Source: Osmia lignaria lignaria (taxonomy: Eukaryota > Arthropoda > Insecta > Hymenoptera > Megachilidae). Taken from it: a DNA stretch of 64,000 nucleotides. This document shows, piece by piece, positions 47,105 to 59,121 of the stretch. A model generated the notes under the pieces. It searched no databases. It had not been told where the DNA came from and saw only the letters and a list, made by a program, of their open reading frames with translations. Numbering within the stretch: position 1 is the first letter of the stretch; every line of letters begins with the position of its first letter. A program made the translations under genes and the position numbers. The DNA lies in assembly GCF_051020975.1 (NCBI RefSeq), contig NW_027478167.1:2356001-2420000 (forward strand), given 5' to 3'.

Positions 47105-48555
47105 GTCTGATCAAAAAATATCATAGAACATAAAAAGTAGGAAACATAATTCTCTACAAAAACGGTCTCTTAACATTTTGCCATAGCTCGCTTCGTTTCC
47201 GAGATATTTGCAGATATATCTCAAGGGAAGGGCCCTGACGGACATATTTCGAGATATTTCTTCTTCTTGTTGTTCTTCTTCTGCACAGCTAAGCTGGAAG
47301 TGGCATTTGCGGCTCGCACTGGTGCACAGTTATCTCAAAGAAAGGGGCCACGGTGTTTCTGTATCTCTATTATGTTGGTGCGTCTTCGGAACTTTTAAAT
47401 ATCTCGATATATCTCGAAAACTACGCTTCTGATCAAAAAATATCATAGAACATAAATTGTAGGAAACATAATTCTCTACAAAAAAGGTCTCTTAACATTT
47501 TGCCATAGCTCGCTTCGTTTCCGAGATATTTGCAGATTTATCTCAAGGGAAGGGGCCTGACGGACATATTTCGAGATATTTCTTCTTCTTGTTGTTCTTC
47601 TTCTGCACAGCTAAGCTGGAAGTGGCATTTGCAGCTCGCAATAGTGCAGAGTTATCTCAAAGAGAGGGGCCACGGTGTTTCTGTATCTCTATTATGTTGG
47701 TGCGGCTTCGGAACTTTTAAGTATCTTGATCTATCTCGAGAACTACGCATCTGATCAAAAAATATCATAGAACATAAAAAGTAGGAAACTTAATTCGCTA
47801 CAAAAAAGGTCTCTTAACATTTTGCCATAGCTCGCTTCGTTTCCGAGATATTTGCATATTTATCTCAAGGGAAGGGGCCTGACGGACATATTTCGAGATA
47901 TTTCTTCTTCTTGTTGTTCTTCTTCTGCACAGCTAAGCTGGAAGTGGCATTTGCGGCTCTCACTAGTGCAGAGTTATCTCAAAGAAAGGGGCCACGGTGT
48001 TTCTGTATCTCTATTATGTTGGTGCGGCTTCAGAACTTTTAAATATCTCGATATATCTCGCAAACTACGCTTCTGATCAAAAAATATCATAGAACATAAA
48101 TTGTAGGAAACATAATTCTCTACAAAAAAGGTCTCTTAACATTTTGCCATAGCTCGCTTCGTTTCCGAGATATTTGCAGATATATCTCAAGGGAAGGGGC
48201 CTGACGGACATATTTCGAGATATTTCTTCTTCTTGTTGTTCTTCTTCTGCACAGCTAAGCTGGAAGTGGCATTTACAGCTCGCAATAGTGCAGAGTTATC
48301 TCAAAGAAAGGGGCCACGGTGTTTCTGTATCTCTATTATGTTGGTGCGGCTTCGGAACTTTTAAATATCTTGATATATCTCGAGAACTACGCATCTGATC
48401 AAAAAATATCATAGAACATAAAAAGTAGGAAACTTAATTCTCTACAAAAAAGGTCTCTTAACATTTTGCCATAGCTCGCTTCGTTTCCGAGATATTTGCA
48501 GATTTATCTCAAGGGAAGGGGCCTGACGGACATATTTCGAGATATTTCTTCTTCT
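47105..48555 (+). repeat. Further copy of part of the early segment (1.45 kb)
   Basis: This matches 38733-40183 at offset 8,372 bp (26 monomers), and to about 48,270 also matches 3334-4500. Shared markers are acaaaaacgg, gggaagggccc, cactggtgc, agtatcttgatct, gcatatttatc, cggctctcac, cttcagaac and ctcgcaaac. One clear difference is ctacgcttc here against ctacgattc in both other copies. Confidence 0.93.
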
Positions 48556-48817
48556 TGTTGATCTTCTTCTGCACCGCTAAGCTGGAAGTGGCATTTGCGG
48601 CTCGCACTAGTGCAGAGTTATCTCAAAGAAAGGGGCCACGGTGTTTCTGTATCCCTATTATGTTGGTGCGGCTTCGGAACTTTTAAATATCTTGATATAT
48701 CTCGAGAACTACGCATCTGATCAAAAAATATCATAGAACATAAAAAGTAGGAAACTTAATTCTCTACAAAAAAGGTCTCTTAACATTTTGCCATAGCTCT
48801 CTTCGTTTCCGAGATAT
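48556..48817 (+). repeat. Monomer remainder before the 6-monomer repeats
   Basis: This is most of copy 48496, which has tgttgatcttc (creating a TGA in the open frame) and gcaccgctaag, both private. Confidence 0.88.
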
Positions 48818-50749
48818 TTGCAGATTTATCTCAAGGGAAGGGGCCTGACGGACATATTTCGCGATATTTCTTCTTCTTGTTGTTCTTCTTCTGCACAGCT
48901 AAGCTGGAAGTGGCATTTGCAGCTCGCAATAGTGCAGAGTTATCTCAAAGAAAGGGGCCACGGTGTTTCTGTATCTCTATTATGTTGGTGCGGCTTCGGA
49001 ACTTTTAAATATCTTGATATATCTCGAGAACTACGCATCTGATCAAAAAATATCATAGAAGATAAAAAGTAGGAAACCTAATTCTCTACAAAAAAGGTCT
49101 CTTAACATTTTGCCATAGCTCGCTTCGTTTCCGAGATATTTGCAGATTTATCTCAAGGGAAGGGGCATAACGGACATATTTCGAGATATTTCTTCTTCTT
49201 GTTGTTCTTCTTCTGCACAGCTAAGCTGGAAGTGGCATTTGCGGCTCGCACTAGTGCAGAGTTATCTCAAAGAAAGGGGCCACGGTGTTTCTGTATCTCT
49301 ATTATGTTGGTGCGGCTTCGGAACTTTTAAATATCTCGATATATCTCGAAAACTACGCTTCTGATCAAAAAATATCACAGAACATAAAAAGTAGGAAACT
49401 TAATTCTCTACAAAAAAGGTCTCTTAACATTTTGCCATAGCTCGCTTCGTTTCCGAGATATTTGCAGATTTATCTCAAGGGAAGGGGCCTAACGGACATA
49501 TTTCGAGATATTTCTTCTTCTTGTTGTTCTTCCTCTGCACAGCTAAGCTGGAAGTGGCATTTGCAGCTCGCAATAGTGCAGAGATATCTCAAAGAAAGGG
49601 GCCACGGTGTTTCTGTATCTCTATTATGTTGGTGCGGCTTCGGAACTTTTAAATATCTTGATATATCTCGAGAACTACGCGTCTGATCAAAAAATATCAT
49701 AGAACATAAAAAGTAGGAAACATATTTCTCTACAAAAAAGGTCTCTTAACATTTTGCCATAGCTCGCTTCGTTTCCGAGATATTTGCAGATTTATCTCAA
49801 GGGAAGGGGCCTGACGGACATATTTCGAGATATTTCTTCTTCTTGTTGTTCTCCTTCTGCACAGCTAAGCTGGAAGTGGCATTTGCGGCTCGCACTAGTG
49901 CACAGTTATCTCAAAGAAAGGGGCCACGGTGTTTCTGCATCTCTATTATGTTGGTGCGGCTTCGGAACTTTTAAGTATCTCGATATATCTCGAAAACTAC
50001 GCTTCTGATCAAAAAATATCATAGAACATAAATTGTAGGAAACATAATTCTCTACAAAAAACGTCTCTTAACATTTTGCCATAGCTCGCTTCGTTTCCGA
50101 GATATTTGCAGATATATCTCAAGGGAAGTGGCCTGACGGACATATTTCGAGATATTTCTTCTTCTTGTTGTTCTTCTTCTGCACAGCTAAGCTGGAAGTG
50201 GCATTTGCAGCTCGCAATAGTGCAGAGTTATCCCAAAGAAAGGGGCCACGGTGTTTCTGTATCTCTATTATGTTGGTGCGGCTTCGGAACTTTTAAATAT
50301 CTCGATATATCTCGAAAACTACGCTTCTGATCAAAAAATATCATAGAACATAAATTGTAGGAAACATAATTCTCTACAAAAAAGGTCTCTTAACATTTTG
50401 CCATAGCTCGCTTCGTTTCCGAGATATTTGCAGATTTATCTCAAGGGAAGGGGCCTGACGGACATATTTCGAGATATTTCTTCTTCTTGTTGTTCTTCTT
50501 CTGCACAGCTAAGCTGGAAGTGGCATTTGCAGCCCGCAATAGTGCAGAGTTATCTCAAAGAAAGGGGCCACGGTGTTTCTGTATCTCTATTATGTTGGTG
50601 CGGCTTCGGAACTTTTAAATATCTTGATATATCTCGAGAACTACGCATCTGATCAAAAAATATCATAGAACATGAAAAGTAGGAAACTTAATTCTCTACA
50701 AAAAAGGTCTCTTAACATTTTGCCATAGCTCTCTTCGTTTCCGAGATAT
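48818..50749 (+). repeat. 6-monomer higher-order repeat, copy 1 (1,932 bp)
   Basis: The order is a 48818 (gctctcttcg before it, tttcgcgatattt, atagaagataaaaag), b 49140 (taacgg, atcacagaac), c 49462 (cttcctctgc, cagagatatc, gcgtctg, catatttctc), d 49784 (tttctgcatc, GTGCACAG), e 50106 (gggaagtggcc, tatcccaaag) and f 50428 (agcccgcaatag, gaacatgaaaag). Private changes are gggcataacgg in b, ctccttctgc in d and gatatatctc in e. Confidence 0.95.
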
Positions 50750-52681
50750 TTGCAGATTTATCTCAAGGGAAGGGGCCTGACGGACATATTTCGCGATATT
50801 TCTTCTTCTTGTTGTTCTTCTTCTGCACAGCTAAGCTGGAAGTGGCATTTGCAGCTCGCAATAGTGCAGAGTTATCTCAAAGAAAGGGGCCACGGTGTTT
50901 CTGTATCTCTATTATGTTGGTGCGGCTTCGGAACTTTTAAATATCTTGATATATCTCGAGAACTACGCATCTGATCAAAAAATATCATAGAAGATAAAAA
51001 GTAGGAAACCTAATTCTCTACAAAAAAGGTCTCTTAACATTTTGCCATAGCTCGCTTCGTTTCCGAGATATTTGCAGATTTATCTCAAGGGAAGGGGCCT
51101 AACGGACATATTTCGAGATATTTCTTCTTCTTGTTGTTCTTCTTCTGCACAGCTAAGCTGGAAGTGGCATTTGCGGCTCGCACTAGTGCAGAGTTATCTC
51201 AAAGAAAGGGGCCACGGTGTTTCTGTATCTCTATTATGTTGGTGCGGCTTCGGAACTTTTAAATATCTCGATATATCTCGAAAACTACGCTTCTCATCAA
51301 AAAATATCACAGAACATAAAAAGTAGGAAACTTAATTCTCTACAAAAAAGGTCTCTTAACATTTTGCCATAGCTCGCTTCGTTTCCGAGATATTTGCAGA
51401 TTTATCTCAAGGGAAGGGGCCTAACGGACATATTTCGAGATATTTCTTCTTCTTGTTGTTCTTCCTCTGCACAGCTAAGCTGGAAGTGGCATTTGCAGCT
51501 CGCAATAGTGCAGAGATATCTCAAAGAAAGGGGCCACGGTGTTTCTGTATCTCTATTATGTTGGTGCGGCTTCGGAACTTTTAAATATCTTGATATATCT
51601 CGAGAACTACGCGTCTGATCAAAAAATATCATAGAACATAAAAAGTAGGAAACATATTTCTCTACAAAAAAGGTCTCTTAACATTTTGCCATAGCTCGCT
51701 TCGTTTCCGAGATATTTGCAGATTTATCTCAAGGGAAGGGGCCTGACGGACATATTTCGAGATATTTCTTCTTCTTGTTGTTCTTCTTCTGCACAGCTAA
51801 GCTGGAAGTGGCATTTGCGGCTCGCACTAGTGCACAGTTATCTCAAAGAAAGGGGCCACGGTGTTTCTGCATCTCTATTATGTTGGTGCGGCTTCGGAAC
51901 TTTTAAGTATCTCGATATATCTCGAAAACTACGCTTCTGATCAAAAAATATCATAGAACATAAATTGTAGGAAACATAATTCTCTACAAAAAACGTCTCT
52001 TAACATTTTGCCATAGCTCGCTTCGTTTCCGAGATATTTGCAGATTTATCTCAAGGGAAGTGGCCTGACGGACATATTTCGAGATATTTCTTCTTCTTGT
52101 TGTTCTTCTTCTGCACAGCTAAGCTGGAAGTGGCATTTGCAGCTCGCAATAGTGCAGAGTTATCCCAAAGAAAGGGGCCACGGTGTTTCTGTATCTCTAT
52201 TATGTTGGTGCGGCTTCGGAACTTTTAAATATCTCGATATATCTTGAAAACTACGCTTCTGATCAAAAAATATCATAGAACATAAATTGTAGGAAACATA
52301 ATTCTCTACAAAAAAGGTCTCTTAACATTTTGCCATAGCTCGCTTCGTTTCCGAGATATTTGCAGATTTATCTCAAGGGAAGGGGCCTGACGGACATATT
52401 TCGAGATATTTCTTCTTCTTGTTGTTCTTCTTCTGCACAGCTAAGCTGGAAGTGGCATTTGCAGCGCGCAATAGTGCAGAGTTATCTCAAAGAAAGGGGC
52501 CACGGTGTTTCTGTATCTCTATTATGTTGGTGCGGCTTCGGAACTTTTAAATATCTCGATATATCTCGAAAACTACGCTTCTGATCAAAAAATATCATAG
52601 AACGTAAATTGTAGGAAATATTATTCTCTACAAAAAAGGTCTCTTAACATTTTGCCATAGCTCTCTTCGTTTCCGAGATAT
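50750..52681 (+). repeat. 6-monomer higher-order repeat, copy 2 (1,932 bp)
   Basis: Members a to f sit at 50750, 51072, 51394, 51716, 52038 and 52360, each 1,932 bp after its partner. Here b ends ctacgcttctcatc, removing the usual TGA. Member e has atatcttgaaaac, creating a TGA, and f has agcgcgcaatag and an A211 end with gaaatattattc. Confidence 0.95.
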
Positions 52682-54291
52682 TTGCAGATTTATCTCAAGG
52701 GAAGGGGCCTGACGGACATATTTCGAGATATTTCTTCTTCTTGTTGTTCTTCTTCTGCACAGCTAAGCTGGAAGTGGCATTTGCTGCTCGCAATAGTGCA
52801 GAGTTATCTCAAAGAAAGGGGCCACGGTGTTTCTGTATCTCTATTATGTTGGTGCGGCTTCGGAACTTTTAAATATCTTGATATATCTCGAGAACTACGC
52901 GTCTGATCAAAAAATATCATAGAACATAAAAAGTAGGAAACTTAATTCTCTACAAAAACGGTCTCTTAACATTTTGCCATAGCTCGCTTCGTTTCCGAGA
53001 TATTTGCAGATATATCTCAAGGGAAGGGGCCTGACGGACATATTTCGAGATATTTCTTCTTCTTGTTGTTCTTCTTCTGCACAGCTGAGCTGGAAGTGGC
53101 ATTTGCAGGTCGCAATAGTGCAGAGTTATCTCAAAGAAAGGGGCCACGGTGTTTCTGTATCTCTATTATGTTGGTGCGGCTTCGGAACTTTTAAATATCT
53201 CGATATATCTCGAAAACTACGCTTCTGATCAAAAAATATCATAGAACATAAAAAGTAGGAAACTTAATTCTCTACAAAAAAGGTCTCTTAACATTTTGCC
53301 ATAGCTCGCTTCGTTTCCGAGATATTTGCAGATTCAGCTCAAAGGAACTGGCCTGACGGACATATTTCGAGATATTTCTTCTTCTTGTTGTTCTTCCTCT
53401 GCACAGCTAAGCTGGAAGTGGCATTTGCAGCTCGCAATAGTGCAGAGTTATCTCAAAGAAAGGGGCCACGGTGTTTCTGTATCTCTATTATGTTGGTGCG
53501 GCTTCGGAACTTTTAAATATCTTGATATATCTCGAGAACTACGCATCTGATCAAAAAATATCATAGTACATAAAAAGTAGGAAACTTAATTCTCTACAAA
53601 AAAGGTCTCTTAACATTTTGCCATAGCTCGCTTCGTTTCCGAGATATTTGCAGATTTATCTCAAGGGAAGGGGCCTGACGGACATATTTCGAGATATTTC
53701 TTCTTCTTGTTGTTCTTCTTCTGCACAGCTAAGCTGGAAGTGGCATTTGCGGCTCGCACTAGTGCAGAGTTATCTCAACGAAAGGGGCCACGGTGTTTCT
53801 GTATCTCTATTATGTTGGTGCGGCTTCGGAACTTTTAAATATCTCGATATATCTCGAAAACTACGCTTCTGATCAAAAAATATTATAGAACATAAAAAGT
53901 AGGAAACTTAATTCTCTACAAAAAAGGTCTCTTAACATTTTGCCATAGCTCGCTTCGTTTCCGAGATATTTGCAGATTTATCTCAAGGGAAGGGGCCTAA
54001 CGGACATATTTCGAGATATTTCTTCTTCTTGTTGTTCTTCTTCTGCACAGCTGAACTGGAAGTGGCATTTCCAGCTCGCAATAGTGCAGAGTTATCTCAA
54101 AGAAAGGGGCCACGGTGTTTCTGTATCTCTATTATGTTGGTGCGGCTTCGGAACTTTTAAGTATCTTGATATATCTCGAGAACTACGCATCTGATCAAAA
54201 AATATCATGGAACATAAAAAGTAGGCAACTTAATTCTCTACAAAAAAGGTCTCTTAACATTTTGCCATAGCTCGCTTCGTTTCCGAGATAT
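52682..54291 (+). repeat. 5-monomer block, copy 1 (repeats after 6,440 bp)
   Basis: Copies 52682 (gctgctcgc), 53004 (ctgagctgg, gcaggtcgc), 53326 (CAGCTCAAAGGAACTGG), 53648 (ctcaacgaaagg) and 53970 (TTTCCAG type, aagtatcttg, catggaac, taggcaac). The series recurs at 59122-60731. The 53004 type also occurs in the 41.7-46.2 kb higher-order repeats. Confidence 0.94.
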
Positions 54292-55257
54292 TTGCAGATT
54301 TATCTCAAGGGAAGTGGCCTGACGGACATATTTCGAGATATTTCTTCTTCTTGTTGTTCTTCTTCTGCACAGCTAAGCTGGAAGTGGCATTTGCAGCTCG
54401 CAATAGTGCAGAGTTATCCCAAAGAAAGGGGCCACGGTGTTTCTGTATCTCTATTATGTTGGTGCGGCTTCGGAACTTTTAAATATCTCGATATATCTCG
54501 AAAACTACGCTTCTGATCAAAAAATATCATAGAGCATAAATTGTAGGAAACATAATTCTCTACAAAAAAGGTCTCTTAACATTTTGCCATAGCTCGCTTC
54601 GTTTCCGAGATATTTGCAGATTTATCTCAAGGGAAGTGGCCTGACGGACATATTTCGAGATATTTCTTCTTCTTGTTGTTCTTCTTCTGCACAGCTAAGC
54701 TGGAAGTGGCATTTGCAGCTCGCAATAGTGCAGAGTTATCCCAAAGAAAGGGGCCACGGTGTTTCTGTATCTCTATTATGTTGGTGCGGCTTCGGAACTT
54801 TTAAATATCTCGATATATCTCGAAAACTACGCTTCTGATCAAAAAATATCATAGAACATAAATTGTAGGAAACATAATTCTCTACAAAAAAGGTCTCTTA
54901 ACATTTTGCCATAGCTCGCTTCGTTTCCGAGATATTTGCAGATTTATCTCAAGGGAAGGGGCCTGACGGACATATTTCGAGATATTTCTTCTTCTTGTTG
55001 TTCTTCTTCTGCACAGCTAAGCTGGAAGTGGCATTTGCAGCGCGCAATAGTGCAGAGTTATCTCAAAGAAAGGGGCCACGGTGTTTCTGTATCTCTATTA
55101 TGTTGGTGCGGCTTCGGAACTTTTAAATATCTTGATATATCTCGAGAACTACGCATCTGATCAAAAAATATCATAGAACATGAAAAGTAGGAAACTTAAT
55201 TCTCTACAAAAAAGGTCTCTTAACATTTTGCCATAGCTCTCTTCGTTTCCGAGATAT
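54292..55257 (+). repeat. Partial 6-monomer repeat: e, e, f
   Basis: Copies 54292 and 54614 are both e type (gggaagtggcc, tatcccaaag) and 54936 is f type. The first e ends atagagcataaattg. The block is duplicated at 56224-57189. Confidence 0.93.
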
Positions 55258-57189
55258 TTGCAGATTTATCTCAAGGGAAGGGGCCTGACGGACATATTTC
55301 GCGATATTTCTTCTTCTTGTTGTTCTTCTTCTGCACAGCTAAGCTGGAAGTGGCATTTGCAGCTCGCAATAGTGCAGAGTTATCTCAAAGAAAGGGGCCA
55401 CGGTGTTTCTGTATCTCTATTATGTTGGTGCGGCTTCGGAACTTTTAAATATCTTGATATATCTCGAGAACTACGCATCTGATCAAAAAATATCATAGAA
55501 GATAAAAAGTAGGAAACCTAATTCTCTACAAAAAAGGTCTCTTAACATTTTGCCATAGCTCGCTTCGTTTCCGAGATATTTGCAGATTTATCTCAAGGGA
55601 AGGGGCCTAACGGACATATTTCGAGATATTTCTTCTTCTTGTTGTTCTTCTTCTGCACAGCTAAGCTGGAAGTGGCATTTGCGGCTCGCACTAGTGCAGA
55701 GTTATCTCAAAGAAAGGGGCCACGGTGTTTCTGTATCTCTATTATGTTGGTGCGGCTTCGGAACTTTTAAATATCTCGATATATCTCGAAAACTACGCTT
55801 CTCATCAAAAAATATCACAGAACATAAAAAGTAGGAAACTTAATTCTCTACAAAAAAGGTCTCTTAACATTTTGCCATAGCTCGCTTCGTTTCCGAGATA
55901 TTTGCAGATTTATCTCAAGGGAAGGGGCCTAACGGACATATTTCGAGATATTTCTTCTTCTTGTTGTTCTTCCTCTGCACAGCTAAGCTGGAAGTGGCAT
56001 TTCCAGCTCGCAATAGTGCAGAGTTATCTCAAAGAAAGGGGCCACGGTGTTTCTGTATCTCTATTATGTTGGTGCGGCTTCGGAACTTTTAAGTATCTTG
56101 ATATATCTCGAGAACTACGCATCTGATCAAAAAATATCATGGAACATAAAAAGTAGGCAACTTAATTCTCTACAAAAAAGGTCTCTTAACATTTTGCCAT
56201 AGCTCGCTTCGTTTCCGAGATATTTGCAGATTTATCTCAAGGGAAGTGGCCTGACGGACATATTTCGAGATATTTCTTCTTCTTGTTGTTCTTCTTCTGC
56301 ACAGCTAAGCTGGAAGTGGCATTTGCAGCTCGCAATAGTGCAGAGTTATCCCAAAGAAAGGGGCCACGGTGTTTCTGTATCTCTATTATGTTGGTGCGGC
56401 TTCGGAACTTTTAAATATCTCGATATATCTCGAAAACTACGCTTCTGATCAAAAAATATCATAGAGCATAAATTGTAGGAAACATAATTCTCTACAAAAA
56501 AGGTCTCTTAACATTTTGCCATAGCTCGCTTCGTTTCCGAGATATTTGCAGATTTATCTCAAGGGAAGTGGCCTGACGGACATATTTCGAGATATTTCTT
56601 CTTCTTGTTGTTCTTCTTCTGCACAGCTAAGCTGGAAGTGGCATTTGCAGCTCGCAATAGTGCAGAGTTATCCCAAAGAAAGGGGCCACGGTGTTTCTGT
56701 ATCTCTATTATGTTGGTGCGGCTTCGGAACTTTTAAATATCTCGATATATCTCGAAAACTACGCTTCTGATCAAAAAATATCATAGAACATAAATTGTAG
56801 GAAACATAATTCTCTACAAAAAAGGTCTCTTAACATTTTGCCATAGCTCGCTTCGTTTCCGAGATATTTGCAGATTTATCTCAAGGGAAGGGGCCTGACG
56901 GACATATTTCGAGATATTTCTTCTTCTTGTTGTTCTTCTTCTGCACAGCTAAGCTGGAAGTGGCATTTGCAGCGCGCAATAGTGCAGAGTTATCTCAAAG
57001 AAAGGGGCCACGGTGTTTCTGTATCTCTATTATGTTGGTGCGGCTTCGGAACTTTTAAATATCTTGATATATCTCGAGAACTACGCATCTGATCAAAAAA
57101 TATCATAGAACATGAAAAGTAGGAAACTTAATTCTCTACAAAAAAGGTCTCTTAACATTTTGCCATAGCTCTCTTCGTTTCCGAGATAT
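55258..57189 (+). repeat. 6-monomer higher-order repeat, copy 3, carrying a recombinant member
   Basis: The order is a 55258, b 55580, hybrid 55902, e 56224, e 56546, f 56868. The hybrid begins as c (cttcctctgc, ctaagctgg) and ends as the 53970 type (TTTCCAG, aagtatcttg, catggaac, taggcaac). Members 54292-55901 and 56224-57833 are 1,932 bp apart. Confidence 0.95.
55902..56223 (+). repeat. Hybrid monomer marking an unequal exchange
   Basis: The last base typical of the c type is G55987 and the first typical of the 53970 type is C56003, placing the junction within 55988-56002. The flanking order (b before it, e-e-f-a-b after it) is what an exchange between c and 53970-type monomers misaligned by six units would give. 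Confidence 0.93.
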
Positions 57190-59121
57190 TTGCAGATTTA
57201 TCTCAAGGGAAGGGGCCTGACGGACATATTTCGCGATATTTCTTCTTCTTGTTGTTCTTCTTCTGCACAGCTAAGCTGGAAGTGGCATTTGCAGCTCGCA
57301 ATAGTGCAGAGTTATCTCAAAGAAAGGGGCCACGGTGTTTCTGTATCTCTATTATGTTGGTGCGGCTTCGGAACTTTTAAATATCTTGATATATCTCGAG
57401 AACTACGCATCTGATCAAAAAATATCATAGAAGATAAAAAGTAGGAAACCTAATTCTCTACAAAAAAGGTCTCTTAACATTTTGCCATAGCTCGCTTCGT
57501 TTCCGAGATATTTGCAGATTTATCTCAAGGGAAGGGGCCTAACGGACATATTTCGAGATATTTCTTCTTCTTGTTGTTCTTCTTCTGCACAGCTAAGCTG
57601 GAAGTGGCATTTGCGGCTCGCACTAGTGCAGAGTTATCTCAAAGAAAGGGGCCACGGTGTTTCTGTATCTCTATTATGTTGGTGCGGCTTCGGAACTTTT
57701 AAATATCTCGATATATCTCGAAAACTACGCTTCTCATCAAAAAATATCACAGAACATAAAAAGTAGGAAACTTAATTCTCTACAAAAAAGGTCTCTTAAC
57801 ATTTTGCCATAGCTCGCTTCGTTTCCGAGATATTTGCAGATTTATCTCAAGGGAAGGGGCCTAACGGACATATTTCGAGATATTTCTTCTTCTTGTTGTT
57901 CTTCCTCTGCACAGCTAAGCTGGAAGTGGCATTTGCAGCTCGCAATAGTGCAGAGATATCTCAAAGAAAGGGGCCACGGTGTTTCTGTATCTCTATTATG
58001 TTGGTGCCGCTTCGGAACTTTTAAATATCTTGATATATCTCGAGAACTACGCGTCTGATCAAAAAATATCATAGAACATAAAAAGTAGGAAACATATTTC
58101 TCTACAAAAAAGGTCTCTTAACATTTTGCCATAGCTCGCTTTGTTTCCGAGATATTTGCAGATTTATCTCAAGGGAAGGGGCCTGACGGACATATTTCGA
58201 GATATTTCTTCTTCTTGTTGTTCTTCTTCTGCACAGCTAAGCTGGAAGTGGCATTTGCGGCTCGCACTAGTGCACAGTTATCTCAAAGAAAGGGGCCACG
58301 GTGTTTCTGCATCTCTATTATGTTGGTGCGGCTTCTGAACTTTTAAGTATCTCGATATATCTCGAAAACTACGCTTCTGATCAAAAAATATCATAGAACA
58401 TAAATTGTAGGAAACATAATTCTCTACAAAAAACGTCTCTTAACATTTTGCCATAGCTCGCTTCGTTTCCGAGATATTTGCAGATTTATCTCAAGGGAAG
58501 TGGCCTGACGGACACATTTCGAGATATTTCTTCTTCTTGTTGTTCTTCTTCTGCACAGCTAAGCTGGAAGTGGCATTTGCAGCTCGCAATAGTGCAGAGT
58601 TATCCCAAAGAAAGGGGCCACGGTGTTTCTGTATCTCTATTATGTTGGTGCGGCTTCGGAACTTTTAAATATCTCGATATATCTTGAAAACTACGCTTCT
58701 GATCAAAAAATATCATAGAACATAAATTGTAGGAAACATAATTCTCTACAAAAAAGGTCTCTTAACATTTTGCCATAGCTCGCTTCGTTTCCGAGATATT
58801 TGCAGATTTATCTCAAGGGAAGGGGCCTGACGGACATATTTCGAGATATTTCTTCTTCTTGTTGTTCTTCTTCTGCACAGCTAAGCTGGAAGTGGCATTT
58901 GCAGCGCGCAATAGTGCAGAGTTATCTCAAAGAAAGGGGCCACGGTGTTTCTGTATCTCTATTATGTTGGTGCGGCTTCGGAACTTTTAAATATCTCGAT
59001 ATATCTCGAAAACTACGCTTCTGATCAAAAAATATCATAGAACGTAAATTGTAGGAAATATTATTCTCTACAAAAAAGGTCTCTTAACATTTTGCCATAG
59101 CTCTCTTCGTTTCCGAGATAT
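57190..59121 (+). repeat. 6-monomer higher-order repeat, copy 4 (1,932 bp)
   Basis: Members a to f sit at 57190, 57512, 57834, 58156, 58478 and 58800. They match 50750-52681 at offset 6,440 bp, including ctacgcttctcatc in b, atatcttgaaaac in e and gaaatattattc after f. Private changes are ggtgccgc in c, gcttctgaac in d and gacacattt in e. Confidence 0.95.

Noticed and set aside
49470..49700. Minus-strand open frames of 61-76 codons, also at 24357, 51402, 57842, 11857, 14757 and 16690
   Set aside because: They appear only in monomers where single substitutions (such as cagagatatc) remove a stop. They follow subfamily markers, not function.
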